39,297 nt of DNA from positions 1 to 39,297 of the forward strand of contig VFFB01000011.1 of assembly GCA_018882585.1 (NCBI GenBank), written 5' to 3'. The translations under genes were made by a program, and so were the position numbers. Under the pieces are notes generated by a model, which was given only the letters and a program-made list of their open reading frames with translations, made no database searches and was not told the DNA's origin. The DNA is from Candidatus Kapaibacterium sp. (GTDB taxonomy: Bacteria > Bacteroidota > Ignavibacteria > Kapaibacteriales > Kapaibacteriaceae). Of this stretch, positions 1-9,443 are shown in pieces; within the stretch, counting starts at the first letter, position 1; each line of letters starts with the position of its first letter.

Positions 1-1
1 G

Positions 2-808
2 GTATGCATCGTCCAAACCGTTGTTCCTCCACTCCCGGTTACGCTTGCGGCGGGTGATAGCATAACAATCGAACTTGGCTACACGCCTCGTGCAGAGACG
101 TCGAACGTCAAGGATGGCTGGGAGTATGATACGCTTGTTCTAACCGCCACAGGCTGTGATGTTCGTCATGCCATGCGCGGCATGGGTGTTGTGCCGCGTG
201 TTAGCGTACTCGACGTATTGCTCGACACCGTCGACGTTGGCGGTGTCATCTGCTCAACGCTTGGCATGGCAATAACCAATGGCATTGCAGGCATTCCGGG
301 CACCGACACGCTCGTGGTAACGGACGCACGGAGTCTTGATGAACCGTTCTTCGTAAGCGATCCGCCGGAGCCACCATTGCCCCTTATCATAGCCCCGGGC
401 GAGTCTGCCTACGTAGGGCGTATTTGCGTGCGAGGCGAAGGGAACGGTCCGATTCATGGCGACGTCGTTGTCGTGTCCAATGCCATAGAGGGCGACTCTG
501 TTTCGCGCATTTCAGCCACCGTGCGGGGTGGTGTTTCTGTGGCCGAGGGAATCCAAGCCAGTATGTTGCGCTTTACACCGCATCCTGTGCAGGGGGCATT
601 GCAGGTGCGCTGGGCGACGCCGTTGGCGGCAGACGCTGTGGTGACGCTGACCAACGTAAGCGGCCGGACCGTTGCCACGGCTGTCCCCCGAAGCGGCGAT
701 ACGGGCGTGGAGGTCGACTGCTCCAACCTTGCGCCCGGAGCCTACGTTGTACGTCTTGTCGTGGCGGGTTCTACGGTGGTACACAAGCCCGTCATTATCG
801 TCGACTGA
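2..808 (+). CDS. Partial (5' truncated) secreted protein with C-terminal T9SS type A-like sorting domain
   Basis: Frame 2 is open from the window edge (VCIVQTVVPPLPVTLAAGDS...) through the listed ORF at 173. C-terminus FTPHPVQGALQVRW...VTLTNVSGRTVAT...LAPGAYVVRLVVAGSTVVHKPVIIVD is typical of a T9SS CTD. Confidence 0.8.
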   Translation, partial: VCIVQTVVPPLPVTLAAGDSITIELGYTPRAETSNVKDGWEYDTLVLTATGCDVRHAMRGMGVVPRVSVLDVLLDTVDVGGVICSTLGMAITNGIAGIPGTDTLVVTDARSLDEPFFVSDPPEPPLPLIIAPGESAYVGRICVRGEGNGPIHGDVVVVSNAIEGDSVSRISATVRGGVSVAEGIQASMLRFTPHPVQGALQVRWATPLAADAVVTLTNVSGRTVATAVPRSGDTGVEVDCSNLAPGAYVVRLVVAGSTVVHKPVIIVD

Positions 809-889
809 CGTCTTCATACATCCGGCAGCTGTCTCTACCGATGTAACCCTCTGCTGCGTCAACTGGGTGTTGCGCACGGACTCTGCCCT

Positions 890-1420
890 GTGCTGTTTGC
901 GACGGGAAGTTTATTCACGTCATACCGCAGCAGCATGGAGACGAATCCGACACTACTCTACCGCGTGGTCTCGCGGCAGTTTCCGGGGGCAGAACGCGAC
1001 GATCTGGCCGAGGCCGTACGCGAGGCCATCTACGTGGCCCTGATGACCGTCCGCGACCGATGTATCGATCTGTACAATGCCGAAGCCTTCATGGTGACGG
1101 TGGCACGCCGAGCCATGGCTCGGGAACTGCGACGGCAGCGCCGTCTTGTTCGACCCGACAAGGGCGAGCACATTTCATGGGACACCGTCGAAGCCGACTT
1201 CCGCGATCTGCCCGACGAAGAGGAGTCACGTGCTGCGGCCATCGACGCAGCCGACATTGTGCAGGCAATGCCGCCGAACTATGCCGAGGTGATGCGGCTG
1301 TACTACCTTGAGGGCCTGACGCACGAGCAGGTGGCAGAGCGCCTCGGTGTCTCGCCACAGTGCGCGCGGAAGCGACACGAGCGCGCCATCAAATGGGCAC
1401 GAAAGACGTTTGGGGAGTGA
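890..1420 (+). CDS. RNA polymerase sigma-70 (ECF-like) factor; start may be 935
   Basis: C-terminal region 4 helix-turn-helix: MPPNYAEVMRLYYLEGLTHEQVAERLGVSPQCARKRHERAIKWARK. Confidence 0.8.
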   Translation: MLFATGSLFTSYRSSMETNPTLLYRVVSRQFPGAERDDLAEAVREAIYVALMTVRDRCIDLYNAEAFMVTVARRAMARELRRQRRLVRPDKGEHISWDTVEADFRDLPDEEESRAAAIDAADIVQAMPPNYAEVMRLYYLEGLTHEQVAERLGVSPQCARKRHERAIKWARKTFGE

Positions 1421-1430
1421 TGTGTGATTT

Positions 1431-1454
1431 GGCCGCCGACTTACGTCGTCGGCC
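1431..1454. terminator. Hairpin between convergent genes, possible bidirectional terminator
   Basis: GGCCGCCGAC-TTAC-GTCGTCGGCC, 9 of 10 bp paired, lying between the stops at 1420 (+) and 1461 (-). No strong T tract. Confidence 0.4.
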
Positions 1455-1460
1455 ATGCAG

Positions 1461-1868
1461 TCACGCCTGCTGCATCGCCTTGAGTTTCGACAGGTCGTGC
1501 GAAAGGTCAACCAGGTTACGGATGACGCCTGTTGTCATGCCGAAGTAGATATCGTCGAAGCGCTTCAGCGTTTCGTCGTCGGCGTGCTGCATCATGTCGG
1601 CCAGGTGTTCGCGCAGCGTGTTCATCTGGGTGGCGAACTCGCGTTCAAGCTGCTGATATCCTTCTGCGCCAGGCTGCAGGCGGCGCAGCGTGCCGTAGAC
1701 CTTCCACAGGCCGGTGCCGGTACGGATGATGTCGATCACCAGCGTGGACTCATCGTACGTTGCCGCGATCTCGAGGATGACGGCCATATCGTTCTTCTTG
1801 CGAAGGCCGCCTTCGCTGTGCTCTTCAAGCACGGCGATCACATGTTCGGTGTCGGCAGAGATCTGCAT
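1461..1868 (-). CDS. Conserved hypothetical protein (135 aa, helical)
   Basis: Open ORF tightly packed with the upstream gene (next stop codon ends at 1868). No recognised domain. Confidence 0.65.
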   Translation of the reverse strand: MQISADTEHVIAVLEEHSEGGLRKKNDMAVILEIAATYDESTLVIDIIRTGTGLWKVYGTLRRLQPGAEGYQQLEREFATQMNTLREHLADMMQHADDETLKRFDDIYFGMTTGVIRNLVDLSHDLSKLKAMQQA

Positions 1869-2491
1869 CAGTATTGTACGGTGGCGAGGATTGAACGAAA
1901 GACCCGTTGTATCTCGGCGTCGACGGGGAGTTCCTTGCCGCCAACGGTGAGCGGCACCAAGGCAAACTCATAGTGATTGCCGCTGCTGCTGGTGAATACG
2001 GCGCAGCGCGTGCGCAGTGCCCCACCGGTCGTGCTGAAGTCGTACATGCCAAAGGTGCGCGTGCCAAGTTGAGCTGTCTTATACGTACCAACAAGCTTGG
2101 CTGTGCCTGCCGTCTTGCGGGAGCGACGTGCAAAGGCAGTGCGGGCAAGACCAAGCATGCGCTCTTGGTCGGTCTGTTCGGATGCCGTCTGCTCGCCGTG
2201 CTGGATGTGACTGAAGACGGCCGTGAGCGAGTATTCCGGATTGGTGGCCACAACAAGGATCTCGGACGACTGCTGTCCCTTCGGATCAAGGAAGATCCAT
2301 CCCAGCGGAAGCTGTGCGATCATGTCGCCGGCCTGCGTTCGCACGATCTCGTCACTCATGTCGATCTCGGGCTGCGGACTCAGTTCGACATTGACCGGCT
2401 CGACGTAGGTGTCGGGTGCTTTCACGAACAGGCATCCGCCAAGCACGACCGTGCAGAACAGCACTATACCAAGCAGTCGCGGATGCATCAT
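1868..2491 (-). CDS. Putative lipoprotein
   Basis: Start at 2491 gives MMHPRLLGIVLFCTVVLGGCLFVKAP with lipobox LGGC. Confidence 0.65.
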   Translation of the reverse strand: MMHPRLLGIVLFCTVVLGGCLFVKAPDTYVEPVNVELSPQPEIDMSDEIVRTQAGDMIAQLPLGWIFLDPKGQQSSEILVVATNPEYSLTAVFSHIQHGEQTASEQTDQERMLGLARTAFARRSRKTAGTAKLVGTYKTAQLGTRTFGMYDFSTTGGALRTRCAVFTSSSGNHYEFALVPLTVGGKELPVDAEIQRVFRSILATVQY

Positions 2492-3102
2492 TTCCAACGG
2501 CGTTCTCCGGCGCGGATGGCAACGCGCAGCGTGTTTCCGTCCGGGACGAGCGGACACGTGTAGTTGTCGTTATAGGCACAGTACGGGTTGTAGGCGCTGT
2601 TGAAGTCGATCGTCACCGTCGAGTCGCCCACGTCCGTCACATTCAGGTACCGCCCGCCGCCATACGTCTCGTTGCCCGTCGTTCTGTCCTTGAACGGTAC
2701 GAACAGACCGTCATCCGCGTCGGGGATCTCCTGGTAGGCTGTCAGCTTGCAGCGCGTGCCGTTCAAGGTAAAGGTCAGCGTTCCCATCCGTAGTGTCCGG
2801 CGCACATCAGACGGATCCGTTGTGGGCATCACGATCGTGTCGGGACGCGAAAAGGGGGCATAGGTCGCGTCGACGATGAACGCTTCGGACGGTTCAAAGT
2901 AGGACAGACCGTTGAAGTGCTCGCGCATTTCGATGGGAATCGGCGAGTCGTCGGAGTTCTTCAGAAAGTCATCCTTGGCGGCACGGGCGTCAACAACTTC
3001 CTGCTCGTCGAATCCGTTCAGGGCTGACCCCTGTTCTTCCTCGCAGGCTGTTACGATCCATGCCATGGCTAGCACTGCAACAACGAAAAGCCGAACCGTC
3101 AC
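2488..3102 (-). CDS. DUF1684 domain lipoprotein
   Basis: GTG start at 3102 overlaps the dcd stop (GTGA). Lipoprotein signal VRLFVVAVLAMAWIVTAC. Motifs PFKDRTTGNETYGGGRYL and DFNSAYNPYCAYNDNYTCPLVPDGNTLRVAIRAGE match DUF1684. Confidence 0.85.
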   Translation of the reverse strand: MTVRLFVVAVLAMAWIVTACEEEQGSALNGFDEQEVVDARAAKDDFLKNSDDSPIPIEMREHFNGLSYFEPSEAFIVDATYAPFSRPDTIVMPTTDPSDVRRTLRMGTLTFTLNGTRCKLTAYQEIPDADDGLFVPFKDRTTGNETYGGGRYLNVTDVGDSTVTIDFNSAYNPYCAYNDNYTCPLVPDGNTLRVAIRAGERRWK

Positions 3103-3647
3103 GGTGCCTCTTTCAGAAAGTTCTTCCACATCATCGATTCTACCGGGGCATTGGTACGGGCCGTGTACTTGGCCGATGCCTTGGCGTTGTAGGGATTGTT
3201 CACCGTGCCCTGGACGGCAAAGTAGATAAGCTGACCGATCGGCATGCCGGCATAAACCCGTACGGGCTGCTTGACGCTGATCTCGAGCGTCCAGAAGTTG
3301 CAAAAGCCGATGTCACCCTTGCCGGCCGTGGCGTGAATGTCGATACCAAGACGTCCAACGCTGGACTTACCCTCAAGGAACGGCACATGGGCGTGCGTCT
3401 CTGTGTATTCAGCCGTGACGCCCAGGTAGAACTTATCAGGCTGCAACACGAAGCCCTCTTCGGGGATCGGGTACAGACGGATTTTGTTGTGTGCCTTGGC
3501 GTCCAGTACATCGTCGACATATTCGGCAAGCATGCCGCCAAGGTGGACGTCGTAGGAGTTCGAACCAAGGCATCCCGAATCGAAGGGCTCGATCACGATG
3601 GAGCCCTGCTTCATGCAGGCGAGGATCTCGTTGTCGGTAAGGATCAT
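3099..3647 (-). CDS. dcd: dCTP deaminase
   Basis: MILTDNEILACMKQGSIVIEPFDSGCLGSNSYDVHLG...FLEGKSSVGRLGIDIHATAGKGDIGFCNFWTLEI, canonical Dcd motifs. Confidence 0.95.
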   Translation of the reverse strand: MILTDNEILACMKQGSIVIEPFDSGCLGSNSYDVHLGGMLAEYVDDVLDAKAHNKIRLYPIPEEGFVLQPDKFYLGVTAEYTETHAHVPFLEGKSSVGRLGIDIHATAGKGDIGFCNFWTLEISVKQPVRVYAGMPIGQLIYFAVQGTVNNPYNAKASAKYTARTNAPVESMMWKNFLKEAP

Positions 3648-3700
3648 GACCAAAAATAGCGAACTGGCGGAAGGTGGCGTCGGATAGGAACCGGCTGCCG

Positions 3701-4447
3701 CTAGACCTTCGCATAGCGCGGGTGCTTCACCAGGCCCCACTTGTGCAGGCGGTGCTGCAGGCTTGTCACCAGCACGCCGATGCCGTAGATCGAACTCCGG
3801 CGGAAGCTGATGGAACTTGCGTCGTCGAAGTACTTGGTCGGACACGTGACCTCGCCGATCGGGAAGTCGGCCATGATGATCTGCGAAAGCATCTGATTGT
3901 CGAAGACGAAGTCGTCGGAGTTCGCATCAAGGTTAATCGTCTCGAGTACCTGCCGCGAGAAGGCGCGGTAGCCCGTGTGATACTCGCTCAGCTTCTGTCC
4001 AACCATGATGTTCTGGAACAGCGTCAGCAAGCGGTTGGCGATGTACTTGTACTTCGGCATGCCGCCCAGCAATGCCCCTTTGCCAAGGATGCGGGAGCCG
4101 AGGACGACCGGGTAGAGGTCGTTGGCGATGATCCATGCGATGGACGGGATCAGCAAGGGCGTGTACTGGTAGTCGGGATGCAGCATGATCACGATGTCGG
4201 CTCCAAGGTCGAGGGCCGTGCGGTAGCATGTCTTCTGATTGCCGCCGTAGCCCTTGTTCTTGTCGTGGCGGATCACGTGGCTGATGCCAAGAGATCGCGC
4301 CAGGGCCGTGGTCTCGTCACGCGAGTGGTCATCAACAAGGACGACCTCATCAACGATATCCATGGGGATCTCGCGATAGGTCATCTCCAGGGTCTTGGCC
4401 GCGTTGTAGGCGGGCAGGACGACGACGATGCGTTTGCCACTGATCAT
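3701..4447 (-). CDS. Glycosyltransferase family 2 (dolichol-phosphate mannosyltransferase-like)
   Basis: VVLPAYNAAKTLEMTYREIPMDIVDEVVLVDDHSRDET...HDKNKGYGGNQKTCYRTALDLGADIVIMLHPDYQYTP. Confidence 0.9.
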   Translation of the reverse strand: MISGKRIVVVLPAYNAAKTLEMTYREIPMDIVDEVVLVDDHSRDETTALARSLGISHVIRHDKNKGYGGNQKTCYRTALDLGADIVIMLHPDYQYTPLLIPSIAWIIANDLYPVVLGSRILGKGALLGGMPKYKYIANRLLTLFQNIMVGQKLSEYHTGYRAFSRQVLETINLDANSDDFVFDNQMLSQIIMADFPIGEVTCPTKYFDDASSISFRRSSIYGIGVLVTSLQHRLHKWGLVKHPRYAKV

Positions 4448-5148
4448 TCAAGCTCAAACATAGCAGTGATGGTGACACGGACGATCATCTGTCCGGCCGA
4501 AACCGTCGGCGCCGAAGAATCCTCCGTTGCCATGGCCATCATCCGTGCACCCTTTGCAAAGACGGGCGTGGGCGGAGCTGATATCTGTTCGCTCATGTTC
4601 AGGACCTTGCCAACGCGTGCGTCGACGGCTTCGGCCATCTGCTGGGCCTTGGTCTTGGCATTGCGCGCTGCCGCGGCACGCAGAGAATCTCGGACGGTAT
4701 TGGCGTTCGACACATCGAAGTCGATGCTGTTCACCACGTTGCCGCCAACGCCAACGGCTTCGTCCAGCACCCGGTCCAGCTTCGACAGGTCACGCACCGT
4801 CACGTGGATGGTATTGCTCATGGTGTACTTCACGAACTCGCGCTTGCCGTCGGGCTTCCAGTTGTAGATCGGCTGCAGGGTAAGGTTGCTTGTCTGAATG
4901 TCCTTGTCTTCGATACCGGCACCCGTGAGTGCCTTCAGGATGGAGCGCATCGCCTTGTCGTTGTCGTGCTTTACCGCGCCGGCGTCTTTGCCGTCGGTCT
5001 CGACGCCAAGCGTAATGCTTGCGCGGTCGGGCTTCATGGTTACTTCGGCCACGCCTTCGACCGAGATGGTGCGGCGGGTGTCGACCTGCTGTGCGTGCAG
5101 CGTGATGGCGGCAAGGCCGACAAATGCGATCACAAGGTTGCGCATCAT
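4444..5148 (-). CDS. SIMPL domain (DUF541) periplasmic protein
   Basis: Signal peptide followed by RTISVEGVAEVTMKPDRASITLGVETDGKDA... and the characteristic YTMSNTIHVTVRDLSKLDRVLDEAV. Confidence 0.85.
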   Translation of the reverse strand: MMRNLVIAFVGLAAITLHAQQVDTRRTISVEGVAEVTMKPDRASITLGVETDGKDAGAVKHDNDKAMRSILKALTGAGIEDKDIQTSNLTLQPIYNWKPDGKREFVKYTMSNTIHVTVRDLSKLDRVLDEAVGVGGNVVNSIDFDVSNANTVRDSLRAAAARNAKTKAQQMAEAVDARVGKVLNMSEQISAPPTPVFAKGARMMAMATEDSSAPTVSAGQMIVRVTITAMFELE

Positions 5149-5149
5149 G

Positions 5150-7096
5150 TTACTCCTTTGCGAGTTGTTCGATGGACGACTGAAGGGTTTCCCATTCCTG
5201 CATCAACGACGCAAGAATACGCGTTGCCGTGTCGTGTCGCGTGGTGGACTGATGCATCTTCACCGCATCCTTGTACAGTTCGGGGTCGGCCAGCACAACG
5301 GCCAGCTCGGCGATGGTACGTTCTTGCACGGCAATCTGCTTTTCGATCTCCTCAATGCGTCGCTCGGCCTTCTTGCGCTCGCGGTCGCGGGCCTTCTGTT
5401 CTTCGCGCAGCTGTGCTGCGGACTTCTCAGGTGCAGGCGCATGGTTCAGCGGGATCTCGGTGGGCACCGGTGCATGTTGCACGTGCGGATCGCCCAGCAG
5501 TTTCAGGTAGGCGTCAACGTCGCCCTCGTACTCCTTGAGCGTTCCCATGCGGAAGGCAATGATGCGTTCCGTGAGTCCGTCAAGGAAGTCGCGGTCGTGC
5601 GACACGACGATCATGGCGCCGTCGTAGCCCATCAGTGCTTCCTTCAGCACTTCCTTCGAGAGCATGTCAAGGTGATTCGTCGGCTCGTCCAGCACCAGCA
5701 GGTTATACGGTTGCAGCAGCAGGCGGGCAAGGGCCAGACGCGACTTTTCGCCGCCGCTCAGCACGCCGACCTTTTTGTTGATATCGTCACCACGGAACAG
5801 AAACGCCCCAAGCAGCGTGCGGATACGCGGACGCATCTCGGGCGGTGCTGCCTGCTCCATCACTTCGAACACTGTGTTGTGTCCGCCCATCATATCGGCC
5901 TGCTGCTGGGCATAGTAGCCGATGCTTGTTGCATGACCTATCTGCACGTCGCCGGCCGTGGGCGGCTCGACGCCGGCGATGATCTTGGCGAGCGTCGTCT
6001 TGCCCTCGCCATTCTTGCCGATGAAGGCGATCTTCTCGCCGCGTTCCAGCACAAAGTCGACGCCTTTCAGGACCTTCTTTGCCCCATACGACTTTTGGAT
6101 GCCGGCACATTCCACCACCACTCTACCCGATCGGGGGGCAGGGGGGAACGAGAAGTGGATACTCGATGTGTCGACTTCGTCTACCTCGACCACTTCGATG
6201 CGGGCGAGTGCTTTGATGCGGGACTGGGCGCGCGATGCAAGCGATGCTTTGTACTTGAACTTGTCGATCCACTTCTGCATGCGGTCCCGCTCGCGCTGCT
6301 GACGGGCGGCCATGGAGCGTTGCAGCTCTTGACGTTCGGCGCGGATCTCTTCGTATTCGGAGTACGGTGCGGGGATATCGTAAACCTTGTTCTTTGTGAT
6401 CTCGATCGTCCGGTTCGTGATATTGTCCAGAAACGTCCGGTCGTGCGAGATCAGCACCACGGCACCGTCATACGTGCTCAGGAAATCCTCAAGCCAGCGC
6501 ACGGAGTCGATATCAAGGTGGTTCGTAGGCTCGTCAAGCAGCAAGCAATCCGGATGCAGCAGCAGCAGTCGGCCAAGTTCGGCGCGCATCTGCCATCCGC
6601 CGGAGAAGGCGGTTAGGCCCTTGTCGAGGTCTTGCTGTTCGAAGCCAAGGCCGATCAGCACCTGCTCGATATCGGCGTGCATGGTAAGGCCGCCGCGGCG
6701 GGCGTACATATCGTTGGCATCGGTAAGCCGTTGCACCACATTCATGTAGGCATCGGTCTCGTAGTCGGTGCGTGTTGCCAGCTCCTCCTGCAGGCGTTCG
6801 ATCTCGGCCTGCAGGCGCAGCACCTCTTCGAAGGCCATCATGGCAGTCTCGCGCAGCGTCTTGCTCACGTCCAGCGTCAGGTCCTGCGACAGCAGTCCCA
6901 CGCGGATGCCATTCTGTCGCGACACTTCGCCGGTTGTTGCTTGCAGTTCATCGGCTATGATGCCCATCATGGTGGACTTGCCGGCGCCGTTGCGGCCTAC
7001 AAGGCCGATGCGGTCGCCGTGTTGAATCAGGAAGCTCACACCTTTGAACAGCACGCGGGTGCCGAAGTCAACGGTGATATTCGACAGAGAGATCAT
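5150..7096 (-). CDS. ABC-F family ATP-binding protein
   Basis: From MISLSNITVDFGTRVLFKG at 7096. Two NBDs (GRNGAGKST, GKNGEGKTT), two signature/Walker B motifs (LDEPTNHLD twice), no TM segments. Start overlaps the coaBC stop (ATGA). The listed 996-aa ORF is an N-terminal over-extension. Confidence 0.92.
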   Translation of the reverse strand: MISLSNITVDFGTRVLFKGVSFLIQHGDRIGLVGRNGAGKSTMMGIIADELQATTGEVSRQNGIRVGLLSQDLTLDVSKTLRETAMMAFEEVLRLQAEIERLQEELATRTDYETDAYMNVVQRLTDANDMYARRGGLTMHADIEQVLIGLGFEQQDLDKGLTAFSGGWQMRAELGRLLLLHPDCLLLDEPTNHLDIDSVRWLEDFLSTYDGAVVLISHDRTFLDNITNRTIEITKNKVYDIPAPYSEYEEIRAERQELQRSMAARQQRERDRMQKWIDKFKYKASLASRAQSRIKALARIEVVEVDEVDTSSIHFSFPPAPRSGRVVVECAGIQKSYGAKKVLKGVDFVLERGEKIAFIGKNGEGKTTLAKIIAGVEPPTAGDVQIGHATSIGYYAQQQADMMGGHNTVFEVMEQAAPPEMRPRIRTLLGAFLFRGDDINKKVGVLSGGEKSRLALARLLLQPYNLLVLDEPTNHLDMLSKEVLKEALMGYDGAMIVVSHDRDFLDGLTERIIAFRMGTLKEYEGDVDAYLKLLGDPHVQHAPVPTEIPLNHAPAPEKSAAQLREEQKARDRERKKAERRIEEIEKQIAVQERTIAELAVVLADPELYKDAVKMHQSTTRHDTATRILASLMQEWETLQSSIEQLAKE

Positions 7097-8346
7097 AGCG
7101 TGTTGATTGCATCCAGGATCACGTCGGCGCAAGCGCGTTTCGACATGGGCGGAAACGCCTTCGGTTCGGCATTGCGCGTCACGATCGTGATGGTGTTGTC
7201 GGTTCCGCCGAAGCCGCTTTGTGTGCCACCGGCAAGGTTGGCAACGATCATATCGGCGTTCTTGCGCAGGAGTTTGTCGGTAGCGTAGGCAACAACATCG
7301 GCTGCCTCGAGAGCGAAGCCCACAAGGCGTTGTCCGTTGCGTTTGCGTTCGCCAAGTGTTGCCAGGATATCGTCTGTGCGTACAAGGTTCAGCGTCAGCG
7401 TCTGGCCAACATCGGCCTTCTTCAGTTTTCCGTCTATGCGCAGTGCAGGCGTAAAGTCGGCCACGGCAGCAGAGAGGATCGCCACATCGTAGTCGCACGA
7501 CAGCGTGGCATCGTACATCTCTCGGGCACTTGTCACGTGTACGGTCTCGACGCCCAGTGGAGCGGCAAGGGGCGATGGTCCAAGCACCAGCGTCACCAGG
7601 GCGCCACGGTCGCGGGCAGCCTGGGCAAGGGCAATGCCCATGCGTCCCGACGAGTGATTGCCGATGAATCGCACAGCGTCGATCGCCTCGTACGTTGGCC
7701 CTGCGGTGATCACCACGCGTTTGCCTGCCAGTGGGTCGGCCGTGCGAGGTGTCGCATGCGCGGGCTGCGCGGCATCGGCTTGCGAGGGCGCAGGTTGGGC
7801 GTCTGTCAGGGGTCCGTGCGCCAGCACGGCCTGCACCAGGGTGTCGAGCTCGGGCAGGCGCCCTGCCCCTACCAGACCCGAGGCAAGGGGGCCCGAGGCG
7901 GGTGGGATGACGATGGCACCGTCGTGGGCGATGCGGTCTACATTGCGTCGTGTTGTGGGATGGTCCCACATATCCGTATCCATGGCCGGGGCCACCACGA
8001 GCGGCGTATCGGCGGGCAGCGAGCAGGCCACGGTCATGACGGCCGTATCGCAGATGCCGTTGGCAAGGCGTGCAAGCGTGGTAGCCGAGCAGGGGGCGAT
8101 CAGCATCACGTCGGCCCAGCGTGCCAGGTGGACGTGCCACGAGCCGCGGTCCTGGATGTTGGGGTCGTACTGATCGATGATAACCGGGTTGAGCGACGTT
8201 GCTTCGAGCGCCAGGGGCGCCACGAATTCGCGTGCCGACGGAGTCATCACCACGCGCACGTCATGTCCTGCACGACGCAGGTCGCGCACCAGCCACGGCG
8301 TTTTATACGCCGAGATGCTACCGGTGATACCGAGGATGACCTTCAT
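7093..8346 (-). CDS. coaBC: Bifunctional phosphopantothenoylcysteine decarboxylase/phosphopantothenate-cysteine ligase
   Basis: MKVILGITGSISAYKTPWLVRDLRRAGHDVRVVMTPSAREFV... and C-terminal VVITAGPTYEAIDAVRFIGNHSSGRMGIALA. Confidence 0.95.
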   Translation of the reverse strand: MKVILGITGSISAYKTPWLVRDLRRAGHDVRVVMTPSAREFVAPLALEATSLNPVIIDQYDPNIQDRGSWHVHLARWADVMLIAPCSATTLARLANGICDTAVMTVACSLPADTPLVVAPAMDTDMWDHPTTRRNVDRIAHDGAIVIPPASGPLASGLVGAGRLPELDTLVQAVLAHGPLTDAQPAPSQADAAQPAHATPRTADPLAGKRVVITAGPTYEAIDAVRFIGNHSSGRMGIALAQAARDRGALVTLVLGPSPLAAPLGVETVHVTSAREMYDATLSCDYDVAILSAAVADFTPALRIDGKLKKADVGQTLTLNLVRTDDILATLGERKRNGQRLVGFALEAADVVAYATDKLLRKNADMIVANLAGGTQSGFGGTDNTITIVTRNAEPKAFPPMSKRACADVILDAINTL

Positions 8347-8446
8347 GAGGGTGCGTTGCGATGGGCGTGGGAAACGTCAGAAACGAGAACGCCATCACGG
8401 CGGACCGGATGGCGTTCGGAATACATGTCTTGGAAAGTGTCCGTCC

Positions 8447-8767
8447 TTAGGCAGCGGGCGTCGCCGGCGGAGCGGGCACTTCGCCGTCCTTGACGGTGAT
8501 ATCGCCGCCAACCATTTCCTTCATAGCCAGGAACGTCGGCTTGGGGATCAGGTCGAACTCGCGGCTGATGGCGATCTGGTCGTAGTTCGGGCCTTCGGCC
8601 TCGTCGGTGTCCACGATCACGTCGGCCATGCGCTCCGTCAACTGCGTCTTGATCTGATCGTTGATCTGGCGCGAGCGCATGCCCATGGCCACGATGCTGC
8701 GATAGATGGAGCCCTTGGCGGACTCTTCCATGCGTACTTCGACGGGGTTGACGATGTAGGTGCTCAT
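8447..8767 (-). CDS. rpoZ: DNA-directed RNA polymerase omega subunit (RpoZ/Rpb6-type)
   Basis: MSTYIVNPVEVRMEESAKGSIYRSIVAMGMRSRQINDQIKTQLTE. Placement immediately upstream of coaBC is a typical neighbourhood. Confidence 0.75.
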   Translation of the reverse strand: MSTYIVNPVEVRMEESAKGSIYRSIVAMGMRSRQINDQIKTQLTERMADVIVDTDEAEGPNYDQIAISREFDLIPKPTFLAMKEMVGGDITVKDGEVPAPPATPAA

Positions 8768-8884
8768 GATATACCTGCCAGATGGTCGTTGGGACAAGGG
8801 AGGCAAAGATAGGCAAACGAGGCGGAATAACGTGAATGCGTGGCCGCAAAGGACCCGGTCGCCGCCATCGCGTGCGCATCGATC

Positions 8885-8969
8885 ACCACGGCATTTCGCC
8901 TACCACGGCATTTCGCGAACCCCGGCATCTCGCGAACCCCGGGCTGCCGCTTCGGGGCTCGTGTTCGCC
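8885..8969 (-). repeat. Degenerate copy of the RAYT-associated repeat, inverted relative to the main array and inside the transposase 3' end
   Basis: Reverse complement reads ggcgaacacgagccccgaagcggcagcccggggttcgcgagatgccggggttcgcgaaatgccgtggtaggcgaaatgccgtggt, matching the 9444-10033 units but lacking the segment around gggcgtaacaatgctagccccggg. Confidence 0.85.
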
Positions 8970-9379
8970 GGCACGTATTCGGACGCCGTCTCGCGTGTGC
9001 CTGCCTTGGTGTGGTGTTCCTGCTGCCTATCGATGTAGGCTTTCACGATGTCAACATCCTGCGGATTCACCGAACGAGCATAATAGCCGCTTTGCCAGCG
9101 AAATGACCTTTCGTTGGTGACTCTTTCGTTGATCGCCTTCGATGAATAGGCCTTCATATCGCGTATGGCGCTGGCTAGAATGCATGTGCTCGACATTACC
9201 CCTAGTAGAATGTGTACGTGATCTTCTACGCTATTGATAGCAATCACCGTGAAGCCTCGTTCTTTAGCCTTTGCTCGCATGATGGCGTGAACATTCTCAC
9301 GGTCGGCATCCTGTAGAATAGCTAATCTGTGTTTTGTGGAAAACACGATGTGTATGAAGATTTGGATGTTGTTGTGCAT
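8900..9379 (-). mobile_element. REP-associated tyrosine transposase-like (RAYT, Y1_Tnp/IS200-like HUH) CDS
   Basis: MHNNIQIFIHIVFSTKHRLAIL, HUH motif in NSVEDHVHILLGV, SFRWQSGYYARSVNPQDVDIVKAYIDRQQEHH. C-terminal tail is encoded by the repeat. Confidence 0.88.
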
Positions 9380-9443
9380 GATTGGCTATGTGACAACAAC
9401 TCGCCATTACGTGACACGGCGCTTCTGGTAACTGGCCAAAACA

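Noticed and set aside
4898-6616. Plus-strand 572-aa ORF opposite the ABC-F gene
   Set aside because: Antisense shadow ORF of a well-supported conserved gene in high-GC DNA; no domain recognised.
7097-8140. N-terminal extension of the 996-aa ORF over ABC-F
   Set aside because: Overlaps coaBC in another frame, composition is low-complexity Arg/Pro/Cys, and the real ABC-F start (MISLSNITVDFG) at 7096 forms an ATGA overlap.
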